A stretch of 64,000 nt of DNA from Diprion similis. Taxonomy: Eukaryota; Arthropoda; Insecta; Hymenoptera; Diprionidae. A program made the translations under genes and the position numbers. The stretch covers positions 16,897,001 to 16,961,000 of the forward strand of contig NC_060105.1 of NCBI RefSeq assembly GCF_021155765.1, given 5' to 3'. Positions within the stretch are counted from its first letter, which is position 1; each line of letters opens with the position of its first letter. The notes under the pieces were generated by a model. It was not told the DNA's origin. It did not search any database and worked only from the letters and a program-made list of their open reading frames with translations. Below, piece by piece: positions 11,786 through 22,804 of the stretch.

Positions 11786-13235
11786 ATTCCGGAAGTGGGA
11801 TAGAAGATAAAAGATGGCTGATCACGGGAGCAATAGCTGTTCTACTTGTCATCGTCGTTGTAACGCTGCTGGTTCGGAACTATTGCAGAAAGGTACTTTA
11901 TACCCTGATAAATTTAGTCTTGGCTCTCGTGCCACGATGATATGATGGGACTCATCAATTCGTTAACATGGAAAATGGCTCTGACGTTGTTGTACAGGCA
12001 CTGAAGCGAAAAATGATAAAAGCAAGACTGGAGTACTTCAATTTCGGGGCCCAGATCTCTCTCGATCCAGAATTGGCTGTGAGCGATCAGGCCGAGTTAC
12101 TGCCGTACAACAAGAAATGGGAATTTCCACGGGATTTCCTGAAACTCGGTAAGCCACTGCTTCATTTCTTCCCCAGTAGTAGAAACTGGATACTAACCAA
12201 GAAACTCGGTATTTATAGTTCAGGATCAAGTATCAAAGGATGAGGTTTTTCCGTCAATTGACATTTCCTTTCTGACGTAGGATCATTCACTTGATGTTTC
12301 CGCAAAAAAGTTTCAGGTCTTTCCGTCATGCTTATCCGACCCAAACCCTTTGTCCGATACCCAACTCGCTCTGTCGATGGTCCGTCATGCATACTATTTA
12401 CCTTTCAGACGAAGTACTAGGAAGTGGTGCATTCGGCGTAGTGAGGATGGGACATGCAAAAACGATTTCCTCACGCGAAACAGTCACGACAGTTGCCGTC
12501 AAGACGGTCCGACCGACGGCCAACCTGAGGTGCATGAAGGCCCTTTATCGCGAACTCAAGATTCTCGTCTACCTGGGTCAACATCTGAACATCGTCAACC
12601 TTCTGGGCGCGTGTACCAAAAATATTGATTTGGGTGAGTCGGTGTATCATCGTCTTCACTTCATACGACGTCATGGAGAATAACACCCACATATTCCGTT
12701 GGATTTCGATAGGAGAACTCTTGGTCATCGTCGAATACTGCCAAGTGGATGGCCATCGAGTCGTTGAGAGATCGAGTATTTTCTACCAAATCGGACGTCT
12801 GGTCTTTCGGGGTGGTTTTGTGGGAACTGTTCTCCTTAGCGAGAACTCCTTACCCCCAGATAAGACCCGAGGATATGTGCCAAAAATTGGCCGAAAGTTA
12901 TCGTATGGAGAAACCGCAATACGCGTCCAGAAGCATGTGAGTGGCAAGAGCCGATTTCGAAATACGAAACTCATAGGGATGTTTCAAACCAAGGTTTTTC
13001 ACTTGTACTTTAGTCACCAAATGATGCTTCGTTGCTGTAAAGTGGAGCCATCGGAACGACCATCGTTCGAAAGGCTGAAGATCGACATTTCCGAGTTAAT
13101 TGAAGAGCGTGTGAAAACGGTAAGCTCAATCGCTTGTAAAAGCTTGTAAAAATGTTCGTCATTACCTGCTAAATTATCTGCATCAATTATACTTGATAAA
13201 TTGTAAAAATCAATACTTATTTTTATCTTAAATAG

Positions 13236-13705
13236 TGTGATTCACATTCGAAAAATTTTCAATATCCCTTCGGGTCTGAAAAGAAGCCTCAAAAAGACTG
13301 AGCACTGTGGTTTCACCAGTTTCAGTGTGCGAAGAAAATATTTTTCTATAAACGTGAAAATTTGATAATTACAAATTTTCAACAGAACTTGTCTTTCTTG
13401 AGTCTTAGGAAGAAATGTATCGTGTAATGCTTGGCAATCCTTTTATATCGCTATTTCTCTGTTATGCACTTCAGATAATCTTTTTCGGCCGTAACGTGTT
13501 CCTTGGTACAATATGAAAAAGATAATACGTGTCAAAGGTTTGCTAATATCTATTTTTCACTAGTTTGAAGAAATAGTTCTTACACACTTTAAAACCGGTG
13601 CTGTAGTGATCAGTCTTTTTGAGGCTTCTATTCAGATCGGAAGCAAGAATTTTTTTCATGCGCCCGTAGGAAAATCAACAATTTTCGAAATGTGAAACAC
13701 CCGAA
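13236..13705. repeat. Foldback MITE in the last intron of the receptor pseudogene
   Basis: The arms run about 13236-13325 and 13580-13705. The core is AGAAGCCTCAAAAAGACTGA on the left against TCAGTCTTTTTGAGGCTTCT on the right, with outer parts GTGATTCACATTCGAAAA / TTTTCGAAATGTGAAAC. There is no internal frame. It sits wholly inside the intron and does not disturb its splice sites. Confidence 0.75.
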
Positions 13706-13903
13706 CATGTATACAATGTATAACTGAATGATTTTGTTTCGACGTTGCATGATATAACGCCACGATGGTGGCATGGAAACACATTTCAGTTTTACCTAGA
13801 TTTGGGCAATCCGTACAGCAGGATTTACGCAGATGTCTGGAAACGCGAAAGAGAGACTCCGGCAGGTGCGGAAGAATCGGGCGCCCTCCAAGAAGATTCG
13901 TGA

Positions 13904-15312
13904 TAAAATCATTCCGATCAACGTATTTAATGTTGATTCATATTCGCCTATCTGCATGGATCTACCTCGATGCATAGTAAGCAAGGATACAATATCGTAA
14001 AAACTAAAGTTTTGCCTAACAAAGATCCTGAGACACTGCATTTCCCGTCGACATCTGCAGCACGTTTTAAGTTCGATGAGTGGTTTTTTTTTTATCTGAA
14101 AATGTTCTCTCCATATATCAATTTCCAAAGTCAGTATAACTTTCATAAATACACCGTGTGAAGAAATACATTCAACAAATCACGTGATGCATCGTGATGC
14201 ACGCGGTCTTCATTTGTAGAGGTCGGATCGAGCCACGAATCGGTCTTATGTACAATGAAAAACAGTGGAGCATCCTGATAATGTCGGCAACATGAAATGT
14301 TTAGGTAGAATGTTATTCCAATAACCAATTATGGTATGTCGAATCCCATTAAAGTATTTAAGCAATGAAATTCGACGTTTGAATTGAAGGAAACCTCTGA
14401 GTTGTCATTTTTAATAAAATTTCTTCCAATGAAAGTCACGTATCCAAAGGTTTAAAAAACGTTCTGATCGAATCAGCCATTTTCAGTGCTCAGACCTGGT
14501 AAAACTTATGAAAATTGTAAATTAAACAATTTGACGAATTTCGAAAACTCAATTCCTTTTACGCCTACAAATTACGATATTGACAAAAATATGGATGTTG
14601 GGTAAATCCCGATTGGATTGTAGACCAGGAAGAAGTTTCACACTGCATAAAATATTGTACACGGAAAAATTTTCAAAATTATTTTAACACGTATTATCTC
14701 TACCGAGAAATAATTTGATGTTTTTAAAATAGGCTATGAACTTCACACAGAATGTCAACATAAATGAACGGAAGAGTCATATTTGAGAATGATAACGGAG
14801 GAAAGAATCCCTCATCATTTGAATTGATTTCAGATCGAACGGTATAAATTTTGAACATGTAACAAGATTTTTCGAATTCTACGCGGCCTGATCACGAAAC
14901 AAATGTGCTCGCAAAATTCTGTTATTTATTTTTCATACAGAATCTCAAACACTGGATGAACATTTGAAAGCGTTTGAAACATTCTATTCCAACGTACAAG
15001 GGTGGATAGAAATAAAAAAAACTACACATTTTGATCCTGTTGCATTAGCTTCAAACAAGTTTTTTGCGATATTTATCCAGATCGACAACTGGAGGTAAAA
15101 ATATCGATATTATACGTCAATATCTTACACGATCGATACTCATACTGCAATATCGATAAGAGTGTATCAGAATCTCAACTGCCAAACAATAAACTAAGAA
15201 TAATTCGATTTAGGGCAACCTGAAATACTAATAATAAATGCAGTTTTCTAGCTTAAGTGTTTAATTGTAAGATGAATGTAATTATCGAGTTATTATGGAT
15301 TCGACTTAGATG
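13904..15312. other. No gene seen; CGATA cluster at its end
   Basis: AT-rich downstream flank. Positions 15093-15165 hold several ATCGATA/TATCGATA words (see the regulatory entry). Otherwise nothing is supported. Confidence 0.4.
15093..15165. promoter_or_regulatory. Cluster of ATCGATA words, left
   Basis: Three sites of the ATCGATA/TATCGATA type within 75 bp. In Drosophila such words are bound by DREF (TATCGATA) and BEAF-32 (CGATA). A similar cluster lies at 17079-17150, on the far side of the solo LTR. Any boundary or promoter role here is inference. Confidence 0.3.
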
Positions 15313-15616
15313 TGTAACGCCCAAAAGACGTTATGTATTATAATCCACGGAAGCAACCCACTTCCTTCGAGTCAACCACTCCGCGAATTAACTTTAGCCG
15401 CCACAAAGCACGAATATAACATATAAAAGACTGAAACTAGTCCTATAATATTCAAAAACGAGCAAAGCCAAAGAGAATAGAATAATATGTATATACTAAG
15501 AAATATACCTATATGAGGCACGCTAATCCGGCACAGCAAGCAAAAACCCATATCTATATAACGCACGGCGTCCGAGCCTCGTGCGCCGACAAAGAGGGGG
15601 AAGGAACCAAAATAGT

Positions 15617-15624
15617 ATATAAGC
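15617..15624 (+). promoter_or_regulatory. TATA box of solo LTR copy 1
   Basis: TATATAAG in a GC-richer setting (AGCCGGCACCTCGGACAC follows). The matching place in copy 2 has the worn form GTACATAAAC (26561-26570). Confidence 0.5.
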
Positions 15625-16130
15625 CGGCACCTCGGACACAGGAGGATACTCTCTTCTTCAAGCTCTCCTTTGGAGAAGCTAATTCGCAAACAAAGGATCA
15701 ACTAAGACCGCTCAGTTGATCCAATTATATACATTGTGTTCTAACCGTATAACGGCTATTTAAAGTATTATATTCTTCTATTTCGAAATCTCAGACCATT
15801 CTAAACAGCAAACCTACATAAATTTATATTATCTTTATTTACTGCTCTGCAACACGTCAACGACTCGTAACGACTGTCATTAATTACAACACACGCATTT
15901 AATCAATTTGTTCGGTAGCTGGCGCCGATATTAGGCCACACAACTTTCTGTATTATTTCACTATTAATATTTATCATTATTATTATTTTATCACCCAACA
16001 TTGGTTGATTCTTTATTTTTCTATTTTTTTTGTATAATGTTAAACGCCGCAGGCGAAATAGATTAAAATTCTTATTTTATCCAGCACGCGCAAAGAGAGC
16101 TTCTGTCAATCACCCACCCCTTCATCCCAC

Positions 16131-16780
16131 CGGCTGCATCTTATCACTATTGCAGTGAAAGATTCATTGCTGACACACACACACACACGGCTGTGGTCGT
16201 GCGCTATTGCAGCGCACTCTGCATTGCTAAATCATACATCCATCCACAACACCGGCTGCGTCTTCTCACTATTGCAGTGAAAGATTCATTGCTGACACAC
16301 ACACACACACGGCTGTGGTCGTGCGCTATTGCAGCGTACTCTGCATTGCTAAATCATACATCCATCCACAACACCGGCTGCGCCTTATCACTATTGCAGT
16401 GGAGGATTCATTGCCGACACCCACACGCGGCTGCGGTCGTGCGCTATTGCAGCGTACTCCGCATTGCTAAATCACACACGCACCCACACCTCCGGCTGCA
16501 TCTTCTCGCTATTGCTGTGAAAGATTCATTGCTGCGACACACACACGGCTGCGGTCGTGCGCTATTGCAGCGCACCCTGCATTGCTAAAGTACACATTCA
16601 CTCACACCCTCGGCTGCATCTTCTCACTATTGCAGTGAAGGATTCATTGCCACTACACACGCACACACGGCTGCGGTCGTGCGCTAATGCAGCGCACCCT
16701 GCATTGCTAAATCACACACCCATCCACCTCGCCGGCTACGTCTACGCACTATTGCAGTGGTGGATTCTTCGCCGCGTCAC
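16131..16780 (+). repeat. Minisatellite inside the LTR, about 5.5 units of 118-122 bp
   Basis: The phrase GGCTG(T/C)GGTCGTGCGCTA begins at 16189, 16311, 16429, 16547 and 16669, giving periods of 122, 118, 118 and 122 bp. Each unit also has an ACTATTGCAGTGAAAGATTC phrase, a short (CA)n run and a TGCATTGCTAAATCA phrase. The length changes come mainly from the (CA)n run. Forward open frames of 131 and 133 codons cross it, but they are a product of the repeat, not genes. Confidence 0.9.
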
Positions 16781-16957
16781 CCATGTAAATCCTAATACTC
16801 CCGCGCACAGCGTTGCACCTCCGCATCGAAGGACGAGCAGCACCCTTGGGCAGGGACCGCCCACACCAACACTTATCGACATAACCGCCCTTGGAAAGAG
16901 GATAAAGTACGTCCATCGCGTCTGTGACAGCCACAGAAAAACGAGACGTTACAGATG

Positions 16958-18071
16958 ATTAAATTTAATTTCCTGTACGGTAAAATGTTATGTACAAGGA
17001 ATATTTCCACAACTAAAGTGACTCTAAATAAACAACTCAAACTAAAGCAGATTTACAGATCTACTTCCAAGTAACATATTCATCGATATTTTCTACATCG
17101 ATATTGATGAGCGTGGTAAACATCGATACGAAATATCGATGCACCAGCGAAATCACCGAATATCATTCAGACTGCTGCTCCTTCTCGATATTGAATTCCA
17201 AATTCAAGTTTACGGGTGAACCTTAACCCCGCGTTGTAGATCGCAAATTTGTCTGGCGGCAAGACATTCCGACAAGAAAATGCATCGACTAGACACTGTG
17301 CTGCCATCTTGTAACACCCGACTAACAAACACACTTTTTCGGCTGAAAGCCAATCGATTCAATCGCATACAGTGGACCATAATTCACAAAGATAGTATAG
17401 GATCACACGATGCAACCAAAAAGATAATCAAAATTCGAGAGACAGAAAATATGAGCAACTTCGTAAACGATACGATACAAAGGCAGAAGCGTTACCTTAG
17501 TCGGAGACTTGGATATACAAGCACTGAATTTAACTTAAGAGGTTAGGAACACTTGCAATGCCCAAAAAACCCTTTTTTTATACTTTTTTCAAGACAGTTT
17601 TCATTATTCATTGATAAATTTTTATCAGTTCAAAAGATAAACATTTCAAGAAGTTACAGTCATTTTTTCATGTAAAAAGAGTGACAAACAACCGAGTTAC
17701 AGCCAATCTCCCAGAGGCCCAAACGAAAAGTTGCTTTGCGGTGTGTAACGGAACTCATGACTGGATCATCGGAAACAAACAAAATCGTTGGAATTAGTGA
17801 AAAACAATACTTTCTTGAACATGATCTTCGTTACTGACACCAGCTCATACGGGTTTACAACCTCTGCATCTTACGATCAGTCTAGGTTGCCTATCGTTGG
17901 GGGTCCCTTGGTGCAGACACACGTTGGATGTCTTCCGGCCAAATTTGCCGGATGGAGAGCGACGGTTCAACGCAACTCGAGTGTTCGCTTCCACCGGCTT
18001 CGTCGTATAAGCGAGAGCCTTCTGCCCACGATATAACCAAGGAGTCATCACACAGTCACACACGAAGGACT
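16958..18071. other. No gene seen; ATCGATA cluster at 17079-17150
   Basis: Positions 17079-17150 contain four ATCGATA-type words, mirroring the left cluster. A forward frame of 88 codons at 17280-17546 has no recognisable motif and I do not call it a gene. Confidence 0.35.
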
Positions 18072-18486
18072 TACAAGGAAGGTATCTCAGGTCGATTTTC
18101 CTGATTTGATTTATTTTGTAACACGTTATAGTAGTCTAAAAACTAAACGACAAGTAATTTTTTTATCCGCCATCGAACAGTTTAACCGGGTGAAACCACC
18201 CTCCAAAGTAAGGCATGTCAAGGGGCGATCTAACAGTTATTTTTTTTGTTTATTCTTTCAATTCAGTAAATTGTATTTTTCATTTCTCGTTATGAGAAAA
18301 CTTTTTCAATCGGATTGGTTGAAAAATACTATGTTCTCATGGGTGAATCTGCCAAATCGCTTCTTGACATGCCTTTGTTTGAAAGGTGGTTTCACTCCCT
18401 TAAAGTGTTTAACCTCTAGAGGACCGGGCAACCGATATATCAGCTCTGGACGAAAATCAGTATTTTCCTGTCATAAACAAGATTCA

Positions 18487-18505
18487 GGGGGGGGGGGGGG
18501 GGGGG
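18487..18505 (+). repeat. Poly-G tract, 19 G
   Basis: An uninterrupted run of G followed by TTGGAGTCGCGGATC. It is a G-quadruplex-capable tract and may also be a sequencing or assembly weak point. The other long G tract is at 62223-62244 and is likewise followed by TTGG. Confidence 0.9.
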
Positions 18506-18510
18506 TTGGA

Positions 18511-19250
18511 GTCGCGGATCACGAATCTGGGATCAGATTTGATAAATTCATGCACCCTACCCCCCTACTACCCCCTCTCCCACTCTCCAAATCCCCATTT
18601 TTGAGTGCGAAACTCAGTGGAAATTTGACCCTTGGGGTTTTCGGGATCGCTGATCACGAATCTGGGATTAGATTTGATAAATTCACACATCTCCACCCCT
18701 CTTCACCCAAGGTTTCATTTCTTGATACTCCCAAAATTAAATTTTTTAACTCTATTTTAGAATTAACCAGAGCTACATAACAATTTAACTCAGTGAAATA
18801 GGATATTTAATAACATCATTCAAAAAATAAGAAAAAAAATACAACAATATAAAAAGTGAAAAACAAAAGAACAAAAAAAATCGAGCTACATAAATACTCT
18901 CTACGTTCACGTCGTTAGCTCTGAGTTGAAGGAGAGTTAAAAAATTAAATTTCGAGAGTATCGAAAAATGAAACCCTTGTCGAGGAGGAGATGAAGTGCG
19001 GGGTGGGGATGTGTGAATTTATCAAATCTGATCCCAGTTTCGTCATCTGACACCCCGAAAACCTCAGGGTCAAGTTTTTACCAAATTTCGGGATCATCAA
19101 AAAATGGGCCGTTTGGAGAGGAGAGGAGGGGGTGGAGTAGGGGTGGGGGTGTGTGAATTTATCAAATCTGACCCCAGCTTCGTGCTCAGCGACCCCGAAA
19201 ACCTCCTGGGTCACATTTTCACAGAATTTTAGCAATATCATAAAATTTTA
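18511..19250. repeat. Nested inverted blocks inside the 18-19.5 kb element
   Basis: The GATCAGATTTGATAAATTCA unit occurs forward near 18530 and 18666 and reversed near 19014 and 19156, each time next to a TTTCGGGATC / CCCCGAAAACC phrase and a C-rich tract. The arms (about 18511-18776 and 18910-19250) would form a long hairpin. Confidence 0.75.
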
Positions 19251-19639
19251 CACTCTAAACTTTTTTTCATACCTTACTGGACCGGAAAACCGATATATCG
19301 GCTCGCCCTGTGATATAAACTTTGTATATAGTTGATACAGGATACCAGACACTAATTTCGTCACTTGTCAAGGGCTATTTTAACTCTCAAATACAGGCCG
19401 TCGAAGGGTTAATGCCAGATAAAATAATACATGTTGCTTAGTTTTTAGTTTACTATAACATATTACAAAAAAAAAAATCAAATCGGAGATATCGACATGG
19501 GATACCTTCCTTGTTAGAGCACTTTAGAGTCGTGGGCCATGACTCACAATAGTATTGGTCCTTGCTGACAGGATCACGTGATCAAGTTCCTCCTTGACGG
19601 TGATAACAACCACTACTCAAAAATCGGGATTTGTATTGA

Positions 19640-19735
19640 GTTCGCTTGGAGTATCCTGCCAGGGACGCGTTTTCCGGGAGTTTCCTTCAGTTTGTGCCCT
19701 TGTGTCGGGGGGTTGCGAAACGCCACGTTACGGTA
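19640..19735 (+). repeat. Dispersed repeat, copy 2
   Basis: Counterpart of 11640-11735: CCTGCCAGGGACGCGTTTTC, GAGTTTCCTT and AACGCCACGTT in the same order. The intervening sequence has diverged. Confidence 0.55.
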
Positions 19736-19739
19736 CATG

Positions 19740-22086
19740 ATACGTGTATTTAATTTTTTCTCTTTATAACATGAACAAATTCCCTAGAAATGTGTAATGA
19801 TGATTATCGAATGAGGTAATACAGACAGATTTATATCCTACAATCTGAATTGTAAGTGTAATAATTTGAGGATCTTTTACTTGTATAATGTTTTTTTATT
19901 TTTAATATTTATAACAACCAATTTGTCAAATAAAGTGCGTTTGAAAATTACAGACGCTATCTAATTGGCGCATATTTATTCAGGAACCTCACAATTCGTT
20001 GATTTTTAGTCTCTTGATTCGATTTAACAGACCATTTTTAGAGATTTTGCTACCAGCCTTGAGATTTTGTCAGAGATTTTCAGATTTTCTTCAGATTCCA
20101 GCCTATACGACTATATTTCTTAATGAGCAGCCAAATTTTCTTTATTCTTTTAACGGACTCTAAGTTCTTTAGATCCAAAGGAATTTCGTTAGGGTTGGCA
20201 ACGCCTCGCATTTAAAAACCGTAAACGCTAGGAGGTTAATGTAACAGATTTAATTTCTAGAGCGTAAAATTTTTAATCGATCTGCTAACTAAAATTTATG
20301 ATTTCAGCCTAGAAGTCTACGTATTGCCAGCATTTGAAAAGGGTGTAATACTGATGATTTTTTTAAAATACGATATAACTTCGATTGCTCTAAACTTGAA
20401 GCGTTTCTAAGGTATCGGAGATGTCAAAAATAAATTTTTTAGATTCTTTTAATGTTTGTAAAGAAGTATTAGGATATTGTGAGAACGAAGAAACCAGTAG
20501 AAAACTGGAATTTGCATGCTTAAAACCCTTCAAGTTTTGTATTAAACTTTTTCTTGTATCTCTTGTAGTTTTCGAGATATTCGCCTGGAGCAATTAAAAT
20601 GTACAACCCTGTACACCCCCAAATGATCAATTCTCACCAAAATTCGTTTTGGCATCAAATACCGTAGGATAGACCTTTTGTACGGACCTCAGTGACTGTC
20701 ATCGAAATCGGCTCATCATTAAATGCTGAACGGATTGGTCAAGAGCAATATCTGAATATATAGTGGAAAAATACGTGTTTCTTAACTCTCGGAGTGCTAC
20801 GTTATCAGTACGCATACGCACAACATGATACGATGACTCCATGATTGTGAAAAGAGACGAATATTTTCAATTACAGACTACAGATAAGAAGGAAGCTAGA
20901 AGTTAGTTTGTATTGACGTGAAATCAACCATACGGTGGCAGATGGGGAACAAGTTCTTTCGCAATCACTCCAATTGCTTGCTATTATCGCAGATATTGAA
21001 TCTTCATATGCAGTCGAGATTCATCATGGGTGACAATAGAGTTTCACCTGCTTTCGAAAAACGAAAGTAGAAGAATTTCCTCTACAAAACTGTATGTTTG
21101 GCTTAACCTTCATGTGCTTACTCAACTTCTCCTACGTTGATGCGCACCCGGGATACCCTTTTTGAGCTCAGATGTCAAGAATTGTTATAAATCGATTTAT
21201 TAACCCATGTCACTTCAATGGCACATTCATGACTTTGTGACAACATATGACATAACATTAACATTGATTTACAGATGAATATATCAAAGTTTTCTTTAGC
21301 AGGTACCCGGGAACCCTGAGTGTCCCCTGGGACTAACTGTAATTCAAGTTAATTTTTGCATTGCAAAGATTTTAAAGAGATTTAAACTTTCTAGAATCGG
21401 AGGCTCAGATCAAAAAAGATTTTTTCAAAAAATCACAAGCAAAAATGTGACGAGGTGCACGTAAGTGTTGACGGAGTTAATATCCTGCAAAAACAAGATT
21501 AGCGACGCTATTCGAAAATAGAGATTGCCCTCGATGGGTTTCCTCAGCGATTTTTTGTTTTGTCAAATTTCATAAATTATTATACGTGAATCACTAAGTA
21601 CTAGAAGAAAGAGGCTAATAAATGGAGCCAGTGAGGAAGAACGAAGTAATCGCTAGTCTAAAAAACTATGAGAATAGAACGAAATATTCGAAAAACTCTT
21701 GACCCACACAACACGAAATATTTCAAAAACGCTTCAGAAATGTCACATTTGAAGCATTTTATATTTCATTGCAACATTTCAGTTTGTTGGCACAGCTGTG
21801 TATTAAATGGATAATATATTGTAGGAATATGGTTTCAAGTCAAGTTTTCCAACGTAATAAAAATGTTGAGCGGCATCTCAAATACGTCTAAAATACTTTG
21901 TAAATATTCGTCGTCAAAAGTTTAAAATATTTTTGTATTAATGAAACTCGTTTGATTGAAATAATATATGTCTGAAATTTTTCCGAAATATTCGAATATT
22001 ATGTTGCAGTTGACATATTTTGAAAATATTTTAAAAATATATAAAAATTTTACGTTACAGTTGACATATTTCTGAAACGTTTCTAA
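19740..22086. other. No gene seen
   Basis: AT-rich DNA without credible frames. The ACAACCCTGTACACCCCC phrase near 20600 resembles the ACCCTGTA words that often end insect repeats; another, GGGACACCCTGTATAG, is near 47742. Nothing more is supported. Confidence 0.35.
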
Positions 22087-22346
22087 AAGTTATGAATTAT
22101 TCAAGATCATTCGAGTCTGCATTTGGAGAAAGTTCGCGGTTCGATCTATTTGAGCGACCACTTTTGAAATTCTGAAAAAATATGAAAAATATCTCGTAAA
22201 CATTATGAGACCTTGGCGAAAGTGATATCTCTATTAGTTCAAAAGTTATAAACTATTTATAGTTGAATGTGGTCGCTCAAACAATCAGATCGAACCGCGA
22301 ACTTTCGCCAAATGTAACTCTAATGATCTTGAATAATTCATAACTT
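22087..22346. repeat. Foldback repeat, about 75-bp arms
   Basis: The left arm 22087-22161 (AAGTTATGAATTATTCAAGATC ... GTTCGCGGTTCGATC) is inverted at 22266-22346 (GATCGAACCGCGAAC ... GATCTTGAATAATTCATAACTT). The loop is about 105 bp. Confidence 0.8.
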
Positions 22347-22598
22347 TTGAACTAATGAAGATACCCCTTTTGTTAGGATAGCAAAATTTTCGTATTTGAG
22401 CACGGAATTTTGTGTATTTTTTTCATAATTTCAAAAGTGGCCCCGAAATTTTTTTTCCAATAATGCGTAACCTTGGAACGGTAAGAGATAAAAAATAATT
22501 TTAGCGTGAGTTTATCTCGTAGTACTATAAAGAGCCTGAATTACGACAAAATCGAAAATGATGATGGTCCGAGGCTAGGTGAAATTCCCCATATGGCG

Positions 22599-22804
22599 CC
22601 ATAAGATTTCATGGCAAAATGACGAAATGGCAGCTGATCTGGTTTTACGACTACAAAGGACACCGACATCTCATTTTGGCGACATTTTTTACCGACCTTA
22701 AACGCATGTCGGTAAAAAATGTTGCCAAAATGAGATTTCGGTGTTCTTTGTAATCGATAACCAGATCAGCTGCCATTTCGTCATTGTGCCATCAAATTTT
22801 ATGG
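22599..22804. repeat. Near-perfect palindrome of about 206 bp
   Basis: The arms meet at ACCGACCTTAAACGCATGTCGGT with almost no loop. Each arm carries GGCAGCTGATCTGGTT, an ACACCGA(C/A)ATCTCATTTTGGC phrase and a TTTTTTACCGAC end. A half copy with its outer flank is at about 54842-55165 and a fragment may be at 1-60. The near absence of a loop is striking, since such palindromes are unstable in replication. Confidence 0.85.

Larger units (their letters stand above)
8511..13903 (+). pseudogene. Receptor tyrosine kinase pseudogene (Torso/PDGFR/VEGFR group)
   Basis: Reconstructed exons: 8511-8598, 8883-9486, 9724-10032, 10099-10389, 11786-11892, 11998-12148, 12409-12633, 12713-12936, 13014-13119 and 13790-13903; all have GT/AG borders and compatible phases. 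The order is signal peptide (LLIVIPLLFGCLVLAVG), Ig domain (Cys in LECEV, Trp in FGWRK, Cys in FVCWA), three FN3-like domains, a membrane helix (ITGAIAVLLVIVVVTLLV), a juxtamembrane part (LLPYNKKWEFPRD) and a kinase N-lobe with the GSGAFGVV loop, VAVK lysine (AAG 12501-12503) and HLNIVNLLGACTK. The C-lobe has [24 protein letters not shown] and VEPSERPSF, then a tail ending at TGA 13901. Lesions: a frameshift near 9107-9120, stops at 10215 and 10227, and a deletion at about 12742 joining VEYC to KWMA, which removes the hinge, HRD loop, DFG motif and activation loop. The kinase text is VEGFR/PDGFR-like; the FN3 domains favour a Torso-like receptor over Pvr, which has only Ig domains. The identification within the group is inferred. 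Confidence 0.85.
15313..16953. mobile_element. Solo LTR, copy 1 (Gypsy-type), 1641 bp
   Basis: It begins TGTAACGCCC and ends GACGTTACA, so it has TG...CA borders within a TGTAACG/CGTTACA inverted pair. Both sides carry the same 4-mer, GATG (15309-15312 and 16954-16957), the expected target duplication of many Gypsy elements. Inside are a TATATAAG promoter box (15617-15624) and a GGCGCCGATATTAGG word (15921) shared with copy 2 near 26860, followed by a GC-rich minisatellite. No gag or pol frame flanks it, hence solo: the internal part was probably lost by LTR-LTR recombination. The primer-site-like TGGCGCC word lies inside the LTR and is not followed by internal sequence. Confidence 0.8.
18072..19517. 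mobile_element. DNA transposon with long terminal inverted repeats
   Basis: The left end reads TTACAAGGAAGGTATC and continues through TTTGATTTATTTTGTAACACG and TCTAAAAACTAAACGACAAG. The right end is its inverse (CTTAGTTTTTAGTTTACTATAA ... GATACCTTCCTTGT). The terminal repeats are about 110 bp. Inside lie a second inverted pair, with the GTGAAACCACC / GGTGGTTTCAC words (18190 and 18393), and two inverted blocks around the GGGATCAGATTTGATAAATTC unit. A truncated relative sits at 30599-30765. No transposase frame and no clear target duplication were found, so the superfamily is open. Confidence 0.65.

Noticed and set aside
16193..16958. Open frames of 131 and 133 codons
   Set aside because: They run across the minisatellite in the LTR and repeat the same residues with each unit; there is no protein-like variation.
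18106..18780. 224-codon forward frame
   Set aside because: It runs through the terminal repeat, the poly-G tract and the inverted blocks of a transposon; it is a by-product, not a transposase that I can recognise.
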